NCBI GenBank assembly: GCA_002868925.1
Contig: PKTZ01000106.1
Span: forward strand, 1-39,539
Length of the DNA stretch: 39,539 bases
Source of the DNA: Desulfuromonas sp.
Lineage (GTDB): Bacteria; Desulfobacterota; Desulfuromonadia; Desulfuromonadales; UBA2294
Reading direction: 5' to 3'
Made by a program: the position numbers and the translations under genes
The notes under the pieces: generated by a model
The model's database searches: none
Told to the model about the DNA's origin: nothing
What the model saw: only the letters and a program-made list of their open reading frames with translations
Shown here: positions 15,934 to 24,619 of the stretch, piece by piece
How positions within the stretch are numbered: the first letter of the stretch is position 1
How the letters are laid out: each line of letters begins with the position of its first letter

Positions 15934-17193
15934 ATGAACATGGAACTGATTTATCCGCGCTGGCCGAAGCTCGATCGCCAGACCGAGTTTCACCTGCCGC
16001 CGCACGGCCCGGTCGTTTTTGCCGCGGCGTTGCCCGAAGAGGTTAAAGTCAACTTTACCGACGAGAACCTGCAGGCGGTCAACTTCGATGCGAGCTGCGA
16101 CCTCGTCGCCATCTCGACGATGCTGACCTCGCAGCTGCCGCGCGCCTTCGAGATCGCCCGCGAGTTTCGCGCGCGCGGCAAGACGGTGATCTTCGGCGGC
16201 ATTTCGACCATGCTGCACGCCGAGGAGGTGCAGCAGCACGCCGATTCCGTCTTCCTCGGCGAGGTCGAGGGGCGCATCGGAGAAGTACTCGAGGATTTCA
16301 AGCGGGGCGAGCTCAAGCCGGTCTATAACTACATGCACAACCATCCCGACATCAACCTGGTCGGGACCGCCCGGCGCGACATCCTCAACCGCGAACTCTA
16401 CAACTATCGCGGCGTCCAGATGCTCGATCTCGTCCACGCCTCGCGCGGCTGCAAGTTCGACTGTTTCCCCTGCTGTACCGGTTTTCTCGGAGGCAAGGCG
16501 TTTCGCCCCCGGCCGATCGACAAGGTCATCGCCGAGATGGAGGCGATCCAGAACAACCGCATGTTCATCGTCGATAACTCGCTCGCCCAGGACAAACAGT
16601 GGTTGATCGACCTGTTCACGGCGATGGCGCCGCTGAAGAAGAAGTGGGTCTCGCATCCGATCCTCGATGATGACGAGGTTCTGAAGCTGGCGGCCGACGC
16701 CGGCGCCTGGTATGTCTACCAGGCGGTTTTCGATACCTCGGACACTATCCGCAACCGGATCAAGCGGCTCAAGGAGTACGGCATCGGCATCGAGGGGACG
16801 ATTATCCTCGGCACCGACGATCAGAGCGAGGACGACATCAAGCGCTTGGTCGACTTCCTGCTCGAGGTCGAGCTCGATGTTGCCGAGTTCACGATCATGA
16901 CGCCGTTCCCGCATTCACCGATCCGGAGCCAGCTCGAGAGGGAGGGCCGCATCCTCTCGAACGACTGGCTCAACTACACCGCCGACAAGGTTGTTTTTCA
17001 GCCGAAACAGATGACGCCGGATAAGCTGCAGGAAATGTACTACTACGCCTGGGATACCTTCAACGCCGACAGCGGCCACGCCCTGAAGATGGGCAAGTTG
17101 TTCGAGCAGGTTATCCGCCGTGAGATCGAGGACGGCACCTATCGCCGTTATGAGCCGCGAAAACGGCGTCAATTCAAAAAGGAGAGCGCATGA
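15934..17193 (+). CDS. B12-binding-type radical SAM protein
   Basis: A 419-aa enzyme. The N-terminal 150 residues resemble the cobalamin-binding domain of this class (LVAISTML, VIFGGIST, FLGEVEG). The radical SAM domain begins with HASRGCKFDCFPCC, the CX3CX2C iron-sulfur motif (Cys173, 177, 180). Such proteins cleave S-adenosylmethionine and often methylate or rearrange unreactive carbons. It has a good ribosome-binding site (AAAGGAG) and follows a 48-base gap, the largest in this part of the operon. It is the first of three consecutive genes of this class. Substrate unknown; a lipid-like chain on ACP is inferred from the surroundings. Confidence 0.87.
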   Translation: MNMELIYPRWPKLDRQTEFHLPPHGPVVFAAALPEEVKVNFTDENLQAVNFDASCDLVAISTMLTSQLPRAFEIAREFRARGKTVIFGGISTMLHAEEVQQHADSVFLGEVEGRIGEVLEDFKRGELKPVYNYMHNHPDINLVGTARRDILNRELYNYRGVQMLDLVHASRGCKFDCFPCCTGFLGGKAFRPRPIDKVIAEMEAIQNNRMFIVDNSLAQDKQWLIDLFTAMAPLKKKWVSHPILDDDEVLKLAADAGAWYVYQAVFDTSDTIRNRIKRLKEYGIGIEGTIILGTDDQSEDDIKRLVDFLLEVELDVAEFTIMTPFPHSPIRSQLEREGRILSNDWLNYTADKVVFQPKQMTPDKLQEMYYYAWDTFNADSGHALKMGKLFEQVIRREIEDGTYRRYEPRKRRQFKKESA

Positions 17194-18545
17194 GTCGCGT
17201 CTTTTTCATCTCCAGTAATACCACCATCGAACCCTACCCGGTCTACCCCCTGGGCATGGCGGTGGTCTCAGGCGCGGTCAAGGCGGCCGGACACATGGTC
17301 GAGCAGTACGACTGCCTGGTCAACGGAGATGACATCGACACGCTGCGGGCCCGGATTGCCGACTTTGCCCCCGACCTGATCTCGATTTCGCTGCGTAACA
17401 TCGACAACGTCGACTCCTTCTCCGGCGAGAACGCCTGGTACCTGGCGCGAGTCAAAACCCTGGTCGCCGATATCCGCAAGTTCTGTACCGCGCCGATCGT
17501 CGTCGGCGGCCCGGCGTTAACCATCATGCCTGAACAGATCGCCACCTACCTCGAGGTCGACCACGCCATCATCGGCGAAGGGGAGGTTGCCCTGCCGCAG
17601 CTGGTCACTAACCTCTCTTCCGGCAAACAGGTGCCGCAGGTGATCACCCGGAGCGCACCGCTGGCCGGCAACGATTTCAGTACGCCGTTGTTCGACCCCG
17701 AGCTGGCTCCGTTCTACCTCGAACAGAGCGGGATGCTCAACCTGCAGACCAAGCGGGGCTGCCCCTATCGCTGCACCTACTGTTCCTACCCGCATCTCGA
17801 GGGGAACCGCTTCCGGCGCCGCGACCCGGAACTGGTTGTCGGCGAACTGAAACGGTTGAAGGATAAGCACGGGGTAGAGCGGGTCTTTTTTACCGATTCG
17901 GTTTTCAACGATCCGCAGGGAACATACCTCAAGCTCTGCGAAGAGATGATCCGCCACGACGTCGGTATCGGCTGGTCGGCCTATTTCAGGCCGCAGGGCT
18001 TCGGGCGGGAAGAGCTGCAGCTGATGAAACGGGCCGGTCTTTACGCCCTCGAACTCGGCCCCGACGCCGGCTGCGACCGGACCCTGAACGGACTCGACAA
18101 GAAGCTGACTTTTGCCGAGGTTATTGCGGTTAACGAGGCCTGTCTCGCCGAACAGCTGGCGGCAGCCCATTTCGTCATTTTCGGTGGCCCGGAGGAAGAT
18201 GACGAAACTCTGGCCGAAGGCCTCGACAATATGGACAGGCTCGGCGCCTCCGTCGTCTTCGCCTTCTCCGGTATCCGCATCCATCCCGACTCGCCGCTGC
18301 ATCAGCGGGCCATCGACGATGGGATCATCACCGCCGAGACCTCTCTGCTCAAGCCGGTCTACTACTTCTCACCGCGGATCGACCGGGAGAAGATGGAAGC
18401 GACCATCGAGGCCCGCTTTCACGGCCGGAAAAACCGGATCTTTCCGCCGTCGGAAGGGACGAAGCGCCTCGAAATCATGAAGAATTTCGGCTACCGTGGA
18501 CTGATGTGGAATCGGCTGATCCGCTTCCCGAAAGAAGAGTTGTAA
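17190..18545 (+). CDS. B12-binding-type radical SAM protein
   Basis: A 451-aa enzyme with the same layout as its neighbour: an N-terminal cobalamin-binding-like domain (PIVVGGPALTIMPE, HAIIGEGE) and a radical SAM domain starting at TKRGCPYRCTYCSYP, with Cys191, 195 and 198 for the 4Fe-4S cluster. It overlaps the preceding radical SAM gene by 4 bases. Gene clusters proposed for ladderane lipids contain radical SAM proteins of this kind among ketosynthases and desaturase-like flavoproteins. Ring formation or methylation of the chain is possible; nothing in the sequence decides between them. Confidence 0.88.
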   Translation: MSRVFFISSNTTIEPYPVYPLGMAVVSGAVKAAGHMVEQYDCLVNGDDIDTLRARIADFAPDLISISLRNIDNVDSFSGENAWYLARVKTLVADIRKFCTAPIVVGGPALTIMPEQIATYLEVDHAIIGEGEVALPQLVTNLSSGKQVPQVITRSAPLAGNDFSTPLFDPELAPFYLEQSGMLNLQTKRGCPYRCTYCSYPHLEGNRFRRRDPELVVGELKRLKDKHGVERVFFTDSVFNDPQGTYLKLCEEMIRHDVGIGWSAYFRPQGFGREELQLMKRAGLYALELGPDAGCDRTLNGLDKKLTFAEVIAVNEACLAEQLAAAHFVIFGGPEEDDETLAEGLDNMDRLGASVVFAFSGIRIHPDSPLHQRAIDDGIITAETSLLKPVYYFSPRIDREKMEATIEARFHGRKNRIFPPSEGTKRLEIMKNFGYRGLMWNRLIRFPKEEL

Positions 18546-18560
18546 CGGACAGAACAAGGT

Positions 18561-20009
18561 ATGGCGAAACTGAACGACAAAAATATCCTGCTGGTCCATC
18601 CGCTCGGCTACCAGGTCGATGCTGCAGCCAATGATATCTCGCGCAAGGCGAATATCATGCCGCCGCTCGGACTGGCGAGCATCGCCGCCTGTCTCGACGC
18701 CGCGGGTTTCAGCAGCTTTATCCTCGATTGCTACGCCCACCCCGATGCCGACGGACGGCTGCTCGAACTACTGCGTGAACATCGACCCGGCTTGATCGGC
18801 TTCAGCTGCACGACCGCCAGTTTCCATGACAGCGTCCGCCTGGCCGGCCTGGCCAAGCAGGAGCTGCCGGAAATCAGGACCGCTTTCGGCGGTGCCCATG
18901 TCTCGGCGTTGCAGGAGAAGGTTCTCGATTTCTCGCCGCTGATCGACTACGCCGTTATCGGCGAGGGGGAGCAGACGATGATCGAGCTGGCGCAGCTCGC
19001 CGGTGAAACGCCGCGCGACATCGGCGGGGTCGTCTGGCACGATAGCGATGGGGCAATCGTCAACAACGGTTACCGCAGCGACGCCCTGATCCTCGACGAG
19101 CTGCCGTTCCCGGCCTACGAGAAACTGGCCGGATACCCCGACGCCTACAAACTACCGATCTTCAACTACCCGAAGGCCCCGAACACAAGCTGTATCTCCA
19201 GCCGCGGCTGTCCCTACAGCTGCAGCTATTGCGATCGCAGCGTCTTCCAGCGCAGCTTCCGCTTCAACTCGGCCGAGTACCTCTACGCCCACCTCGAGTA
19301 TCTAAAAAATCGTTTCGGTATCCGTCACATCAACTTTTACGATGATCAGTTCACCTTCCAGCGCAAGCGGGTCGAGCAGTTCTGTCGGATGATGATCGAT
19401 AAGCCGCTCGGCATGACCTTCAACTGCGCCGTGCGGGCCGAACATGTCGACCGTGAGCTGTTGCAGCTGATGAAGGCGGCCGGCTGCTGGATGGTCAGCC
19501 TCGGCATCGAGAGCGGCGACGAACAGCTGCTGGCCCAGCACCGGCAGAACGCCAACCTCGACCTGCTCGCCGATACCATCCGCACGATCAAGGCGTGTGG
19601 CATCCGGACCAAGGGGCTGCTGATGATGGGCCTGCCGGGTGAATCCGAACTGTCGATCCGGCGCAGCATGGATTATGTCTATTCGCTGCCGATCGACGAC
19701 TTCAACCTGGCCAAGTTCACGCCGTTCCCCGGATCGCCGATCTACGAGAACATCCACGAGCTCGGCAGCTTCGATGAAGACTGGCCGAAGATGGACTGCA
19801 TGCATTTCCAGTTCGTGCCGCATGGCATGGAACAGGAGCAGCTCGAGAAGCTGTTCATCGAATTCTACAAGAACCATTTCAAGCGGAACCGGGTGCTGCT
19901 CGGCTACGTCAGCATGCTCTGGAAGTCGCCCGACAGCTGGCGCCGTTTCATTGCCAGCGCCGGCCAGTTCCTCCGTTTTGCCGTCAGTAACAAGCGCTAT
20001 GGCAGTTGA
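18561..20009 (+). CDS. B12-binding-type radical SAM protein
   Basis: A 482-aa enzyme, third in the row. The cobalamin-binding-like half has AFGGAHVSALQE and YAVIGEGEQT; the radical SAM half starts with SSRGCPYSCSYCDRS (Cys217, 221, 224). A C-terminal extension of about 80 residues follows the barrel (FTPFPGSPIYENI onward), as in BchE-like enzymes. Its end overlaps the glycosyltransferase gene by 11 bases. Reaction unknown; the operon position suggests it modifies the same lipid as its two neighbours. Confidence 0.88.
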   Translation: MAKLNDKNILLVHPLGYQVDAAANDISRKANIMPPLGLASIAACLDAAGFSSFILDCYAHPDADGRLLELLREHRPGLIGFSCTTASFHDSVRLAGLAKQELPEIRTAFGGAHVSALQEKVLDFSPLIDYAVIGEGEQTMIELAQLAGETPRDIGGVVWHDSDGAIVNNGYRSDALILDELPFPAYEKLAGYPDAYKLPIFNYPKAPNTSCISSRGCPYSCSYCDRSVFQRSFRFNSAEYLYAHLEYLKNRFGIRHINFYDDQFTFQRKRVEQFCRMMIDKPLGMTFNCAVRAEHVDRELLQLMKAAGCWMVSLGIESGDEQLLAQHRQNANLDLLADTIRTIKACGIRTKGLLMMGLPGESELSIRRSMDYVYSLPIDDFNLAKFTPFPGSPIYENIHELGSFDEDWPKMDCMHFQFVPHGMEQEQLEKLFIEFYKNHFKRNRVLLGYVSMLWKSPDSWRRFIASAGQFLRFAVSNKRYGS

Positions 20010-21174
20010 ACGATCCGACATATTCGTCGCCGTGCCGGTCTACAACCATGCGGCGACCCTGCGCCAGGTGATCGCGGGCATCCTCGAACAGCACGACCGG
20101 GTTCTGGTCGTTGACGACGGCAGCAGCGATGGCGCTGTCGAGGCGATCGCCGGCCTGCCGGTTGAGCTGATCCGGCACCCGCGCAACCTCGGCAAGGGGG
20201 CGGCCCTGCAAAGTGCTGCACGGTGGGGGCTTGAACAGGGCTGTAGCCACATGATTACGATCGACGCCGATGGCCAGCATGCCCCGGCTGACCTGTCCCG
20301 ATTCTTTGCCGAGATCGAGAAGCACCCGCAGGCGCTGATTGTCGGCCACCGCGACTTCGACCAGGCTTCGATCCCCGGTTCGTCCCGCTTCGGCCGGCAG
20401 TTCTCCAACTTCTGGCTGCGCGTCCAGACCGGGTGTCGGCTCAAGGACAGTCAGAGCGGGTTTCGCGCATACCCGCTGATCATCTTCGAGCATCTCAACT
20501 TCTGGTGCCGCCGCTATAACTTCGAGGTCGAAATCCTGGTCCGCTCGGCCTGGGCCGGGGTCGAGCTGCGCGACGTCGATATCTCGGTGTACTATCCGCC
20601 GGGCGAGGAGCGGATCTCGCACTTCCACGGCTTTCTCGACAACTGGCGCCTGACCCTGCTCAACACGCATCTGACCGGGCGTTCGATCGTCCCCTGGCCG
20701 CACCGCAAGATCATCGAACGTGAAGACGAGGGGAAGCTGAAAACCGTCTCGGTGATCCATCCGCTGCGTTCGATCCGGCAGCTGTTGCAGGAAAACAGCA
20801 CCCCGCCACGGCTCGCCGTGGCGGCAGGAACCGGCGTGCTGCTCGGCACCCTGCCACTGATCTTCTGCCACACCATCATCATCCTGATGGTCTGTGGTTT
20901 CTTCCGGCTCAACAAGGTCGCCGCGATCAGCAGCAGCCAGCTCTGCATGCCGCCGATCGTGCCGGCGCTCTGTATCGAGCTCGGATATTTCATGCGCCAT
21001 GGCGAGTGGTTGACCGAGCTGTCATTGCAGACCCTCGGCTATCAGGCGTTGGAGCGGATCTACGAATGGCTGCTCGGTTCACTGGTCCTGGCCCCGGTCC
21101 TGGCCGGTGCGGTCGGATTGCTAACCCTGTTGCTGGCACAACTGGTGCAGAAAAAAGATGTCGAGACGATCTGA
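19999..21174 (+). CDS. GT2 glycosyltransferase fused to DUF2062
   Basis: A 391-aa two-domain protein from ATG 19999; the upstream part in the ORF track is a shadow of the radical SAM gene. The first domain is a family 2 glycosyltransferase with VAVPVYNHAATL, VLVVDDGSSDG, and the metal-binding DADGQH (89-94), resembling dolichol-phosphate-mannose-synthase-type enzymes. The second domain (from about 255) is a membrane DUF2062 region, RLAVAAGTGVLLGTLPL onward, with two to three helices. It may transfer a sugar to the lipid product. It overlaps the following acyltransferase by 17 bases; GT2 and LpxL-like genes are also neighbours in many aryl polyene clusters. Confidence 0.87.
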   Translation: MAVERSDIFVAVPVYNHAATLRQVIAGILEQHDRVLVVDDGSSDGAVEAIAGLPVELIRHPRNLGKGAALQSAARWGLEQGCSHMITIDADGQHAPADLSRFFAEIEKHPQALIVGHRDFDQASIPGSSRFGRQFSNFWLRVQTGCRLKDSQSGFRAYPLIIFEHLNFWCRRYNFEVEILVRSAWAGVELRDVDISVYYPPGEERISHFHGFLDNWRLTLLNTHLTGRSIVPWPHRKIIEREDEGKLKTVSVIHPLRSIRQLLQENSTPPRLAVAAGTGVLLGTLPLIFCHTIIILMVCGFFRLNKVAAISSSQLCMPPIVPALCIELGYFMRHGEWLTELSLQTLGYQALERIYEWLLGSLVLAPVLAGAVGLLTLLLAQLVQKKDVETI

Positions 21175-22105
21175 TCATAAATCCGGCTGGAGCAGCCGGA
21201 GTATCGGCAGTAACTGGCAGCACCAGTTTTTTTACCTGGCGATTAAGATTGGCGGCCGTCGTGCAGCCTATTTTGTGCTATATTTCGTAGTCGCTTATTA
21301 TGCTCTGTTCAGCCGCCTGGCGCGGGAGCGAGCAGGCCACTATGTTTCCCGACGCTTCCCGGAAGCTCGCGGGCTGAAGCGGCTCTGGCACGGCTACCGC
21401 ATGATCCTCAACTTTGGCATGGTGCTGATCGACCGGGCGGTGGTCGGCATCCTCGGGCCCGATTCGTTCGAGGTCAGCCTGGCCGGACGTGAACAGCTAC
21501 TGAAAATCCGGGACGAGAATCGGGGCATGATCCTGATGACGGCCCATGTCGGTTGCTGGCAGGTCGCGATGTCGGTCCTCGAATTTCTCGAGCGGCCGGT
21601 GTACATGCTGATGCGACAGGAGGACGGTGATATCGACCGGCATTACTTCGAGCATGCCGGCATCGAATGTCCCTATCGGGTGATCGACCCGACCGGCTAC
21701 CTCGGCGGCACCCTCGAAATGCTCGGGGTGCTCAAGCAGGGGCAGGTCGTCAGTGTCATGGGCGACCGCCTGCTCGGCAGCGACAAGAGCAGCTGCCCGG
21801 TCGATTTTCTCGGAGCCACGGCAACGGTTCCGTTCAGTGCCTACAAGATCGCTTCGGCGAGCGGCGCGCCGATCGTGATATTCTTTACCCGCAAAAGCGG
21901 GCCAAACAGTTACGAGGTTGAAATTGCCCGGGTGATCCGGGTGCCGGAACTGCCGGGTCGGGAGTCGTCAACGTTCACCCCCTACGCCCAGGAATTTGCC
22001 GAGGCGCTGGAGGAGGTCAGCCGGAAGCACCCGTACCAGTTTTATAACTTTCACGATATGTGGGCGGTCGAGCCGCCATCAATAAAGCAAGAAGGGCAGG
22101 AGTAA
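21158..22105 (+). CDS. LpxL/HtrB-like lysophospholipid acyltransferase
   Basis: A 315-aa membrane protein of the lipid A acyltransferase family, with a hydrophobic segment at about 35-52 and the active block ILMTAHVGCWQVA. The family's HX4(D/E) motif reads HX4Q here (His130, Gln135). It would acylate a hydroxyl on the glycolipid made by the preceding glycosyltransferase. The start is ATG 21158 inside the GT gene; a later start is possible because the first 20 residues are not family-like. Confidence 0.82.
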   Translation: MSRRSDHKSGWSSRSIGSNWQHQFFYLAIKIGGRRAAYFVLYFVVAYYALFSRLARERAGHYVSRRFPEARGLKRLWHGYRMILNFGMVLIDRAVVGILGPDSFEVSLAGREQLLKIRDENRGMILMTAHVGCWQVAMSVLEFLERPVYMLMRQEDGDIDRHYFEHAGIECPYRVIDPTGYLGGTLEMLGVLKQGQVVSVMGDRLLGSDKSSCPVDFLGATATVPFSAYKIASASGAPIVIFFTRKSGPNSYEVEIARVIRVPELPGRESSTFTPYAQEFAEALEEVSRKHPYQFYNFHDMWAVEPPSIKQEGQE

Positions 22106-22107
22106 CG

Positions 22108-22362
22108 ATGGAGATCAAGGAAAAACTGAAGCAGGTACTGATAGAAGACTTGAACCTTGAGGATGTCACCCCGGATGAGATCGGTAACGACGAGCCGCTG
22201 TTCGGCGAGGGTCTCGGTCTCGATTCGCTCGACGCGGTCGAGCTCGTCGTTGTTGTACAGAAGCACTTCGGTGTCGAAATCAAGGATATGGACGAGGGCC
22301 GCCCGGCCCTGCAGTCGATCAACACCCTCGCCGCCTTTATCGAGGAAAAATCGAACGGATGA
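22108..22362 (+). CDS. Acyl carrier protein
   Basis: An acidic 84-aa ACP with GLGLDSLDAVE; Ser40 carries phosphopantetheine. The ORF track begins at 22060, inside the acyltransferase gene; ATG 22108 with GGCAGGAG upstream is the natural start and gives the usual ACP length. It overlaps the ketosynthase at 22359 by 4 bases. It differs clearly in sequence from the ACP at 5169 and presumably serves the second ketosynthase pair. Confidence 0.94.
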   Translation: MEIKEKLKQVLIEDLNLEDVTPDEIGNDEPLFGEGLGLDSLDAVELVVVVQKHFGVEIKDMDEGRPALQSINTLAAFIEEKSNG

Positions 22363-23546
22363 ACCAACCGGTTGCCATAACCGGCCTCGGTTGTCTCTGC
22401 GGCGCCGGCATGAACTTGGCCGAATGCATGGAGAGCATGTTCCGCGGCGTGCGCAAGCCGCGGCCGCCGTTCCGCTTTTCGACCGATCACCCGGTCAGCT
22501 ACCCGGTGCTCGAGCTGCGCGACGAGTTCAAATTACCGCTCGATGACCAGGAAAAGGTCTATGCCCGAACCAGCCAGCTCGCTCTGGCCGCCGCCCTCGA
22601 GGCGCTGGCCGACGCCGGCTGGGACGAGGCGTCGCTACGCGGAAAAAAGGTTGGGGTCTGCATCGGCACTACGGTCGGCTGCGCCCTCAATTGCGACGAC
22701 TTCTACCGCGCCTACAAGGAAGGCGACGACCCGGAGATGGATGTCATCGAGCGATTTCTGCGGAGCAACCCGGCATCGGTCATCGCCCGCCAGCTCAAGC
22801 TCGACGGTCCGAACCAGACCGTAGTCAACGCCTGCTCATCCGGCACCGATGCGATCGGACTTGGCGCTTCATGGATCCACTCCGGTGCCTGCGACATTGT
22901 CATCGCCGGCGGCGCCGACGAGCTCTCGCGTGTCACCTATGCCGGCTTCAGCTCGCTGATGATCACCGACACCGAACCGTGCAAGCCGTTCGATGTTAAC
23001 CGCAAGGGACTCAACCTCGGCGAAGGTGCCGGAATCATGGTATTGGAAAGTGATGCAATCCGGGGCGACAGGAAGGCGTGGGGCTTTGTTCGCGGTTACG
23101 GTTCCGCCTGCGATGCTTATCACTTGACGGCACCGCGGCCGGATGGTGCCGGTCTCAAGCAGGCGATGGGCGAGGCGTTTGCCGCTGCCGGTCTCACACC
23201 GGAACAGATCGCTTTCGTCAACGCCCACGGCACCGGAACCCCGGACAATGACAAGGTCGAGAGCGGTGTTCTCGCCGAAATGCTCCCCGGTGTTCCGTTC
23301 CTTTCGACCAAGGGCTACACCGGCCATACCCTCGGCGCTGCCGGCGGTATCGAGGCGGTCTTCACCGTCGAGTCGTTGCGTCGCGGCAAACTGCCGGCCA
23401 ATATCGGCTATGCCGATGCCGACCCGGAGATCAAAGGCACCCCGGTGACCGAAAACACCGAGATTGATGGGGAATACGCGTTGTCGGAATCACTCGCCTT
23501 CGGCGGCAACAACGCGGTCCTGATTCTCGGCAAGGGAGACGATTGA
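22359..23546 (+). CDS. Beta-ketoacyl-ACP synthase (KS of a KS-CLF-like pair)
   Basis: A 395-aa ketosynthase with Cys159 in NACSSGTD, His290 in NAHGTGTPDND, and His323 in YTGHTLGAAGG, so all catalytic residues are present. It directly precedes a ketosynthase-like gene in which the Cys is Gln, the arrangement of a ketosynthase/chain-length-factor heterodimer as described for aryl polyene synthesis in E. coli. It starts within the ACP gene (ATGA). It probably catalyses the repeated elongation of the polyene chain. Confidence 0.91.
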   Translation: MNQPVAITGLGCLCGAGMNLAECMESMFRGVRKPRPPFRFSTDHPVSYPVLELRDEFKLPLDDQEKVYARTSQLALAAALEALADAGWDEASLRGKKVGVCIGTTVGCALNCDDFYRAYKEGDDPEMDVIERFLRSNPASVIARQLKLDGPNQTVVNACSSGTDAIGLGASWIHSGACDIVIAGGADELSRVTYAGFSSLMITDTEPCKPFDVNRKGLNLGEGAGIMVLESDAIRGDRKAWGFVRGYGSACDAYHLTAPRPDGAGLKQAMGEAFAAAGLTPEQIAFVNAHGTGTPDNDKVESGVLAEMLPGVPFLSTKGYTGHTLGAAGGIEAVFTVESLRRGKLPANIGYADADPEIKGTPVTENTEIDGEYALSESLAFGGNNAVLILGKGDD

Positions 23547-23547
23547 T

Positions 23548-24612
23548 ATGCGGATGGCGATTCAGAGCATCGGAATCTCCGGAGGCTTCGGTCAAGGCGT
23601 CGACTCCCTGCAGCGGGCCCTTGTCGCCGGTGAGGTTGAACCGCAGACCGGCGAGGTCGAGCGCAACGGAACGGTCGACAGCTTCCCCTGCTACCGCGCC
23701 GCCATCGATGGACTCGACGAATTTTTCCCGAAGCGGGCCCTGCGCCGGATCGATCACTATTCGAAGATGACCCTGTACGGGGCCAGCCTAGCCCTGAAGG
23801 AGGCCGGTCTGCTCGAAGCCGATCGTTCGCGCATGGGCGTGATAATCGCCACCGGTTACGGCGCTCTGAAGACGACCTTCGATTTTCTCGATTCCTACCT
23901 TGATTTCGGCTATTCGTGTAGCTCGCCGACCCATTTTTCGAACTCGGTCCACAACGCTGCGGCGGCCCATGTCTCGATGCAGTTCAAGGCGACGGCACCG
24001 AGCCTGACCGTGACCCAGTTCGAGATGTCGGTCGCTTCGGCCCTGCTCACCGCCAGGCACTGGCTGGCCGAGGGACGGGTCGATCAGGTTTTGTTCGGTG
24101 CGACCGACGAATACTGCGACGTCCTGCGCTACTGCCGCAAACGCTTCTTTTGCGACGGCGAACAGGGCCCGATGGCACCGTTCAATTTCGAGCGGCAAAG
24201 CGCCGTGGTCGGAGAAGGCGCCGCCTTTTTCATCCTGACCCGGGACGAGCAGCAGGCAAGTTATGGCTATATCGACGCGGTCACTCTCGGCAACCATGTC
24301 GCATCTCCGCTCGAATTGCCGGCGGACGATTTCGTTATCGCCGGCGCCGACGGACACCGCGATTGCGGCCAGTGGTACGCTGAAACGATCGGCAGCCTGC
24401 CCGCGTCCGCCTACTCACCGCTTTACGGGAGTTTCCCGGCTGCGGCCGGCTTCGACCTGGCGGTCGCGGCGTTGACCTTGAAAGAAGGATGTTACTTTAC
24501 GGTACCGGACAACGCCGGTTCGACGACGACTCCTGAAGAGGCGCCCGCAAAGATCTCCTGCCTGAAGTTCGGACCGGGAGGCGATTATGGCCTGATCCGC
24601 CTGTCACGCTGA
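23548..24612 (+). CDS. Chain-length-factor-like ketosynthase homologue
   Basis: A 354-aa ketosynthase-fold protein without condensing activity. At the Cys position it reads SLTVTQFEMSVASAL, with Gln157 in place of Cys; Cys-to-Gln is the hallmark of chain length factors. The HGTGT and GHT histidine motifs are also missing. Structural landmarks of the fold remain (MGVIIATGYGALKT, VVGEGAAFFIL). It begins one base after the KS stop, so the two are surely co-expressed. It probably pairs with that KS to set chain length. Confidence 0.85.
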   Translation: MRMAIQSIGISGGFGQGVDSLQRALVAGEVEPQTGEVERNGTVDSFPCYRAAIDGLDEFFPKRALRRIDHYSKMTLYGASLALKEAGLLEADRSRMGVIIATGYGALKTTFDFLDSYLDFGYSCSSPTHFSNSVHNAAAAHVSMQFKATAPSLTVTQFEMSVASALLTARHWLAEGRVDQVLFGATDEYCDVLRYCRKRFFCDGEQGPMAPFNFERQSAVVGEGAAFFILTRDEQQASYGYIDAVTLGNHVASPLELPADDFVIAGADGHRDCGQWYAETIGSLPASAYSPLYGSFPAAAGFDLAVAALTLKEGCYFTVPDNAGSTTTPEEAPAKISCLKFGPGGDYGLIRLSR

Positions 24613-24619
24613 GGTCGAT

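Noticed and set aside
15109-16914. 601-aa minus-strand ORF opposite the ketosynthase-like and first radical SAM genes
   Set aside because: It spans two genes in antisense and has the biased composition of a shadow frame; no motif is recognisable.
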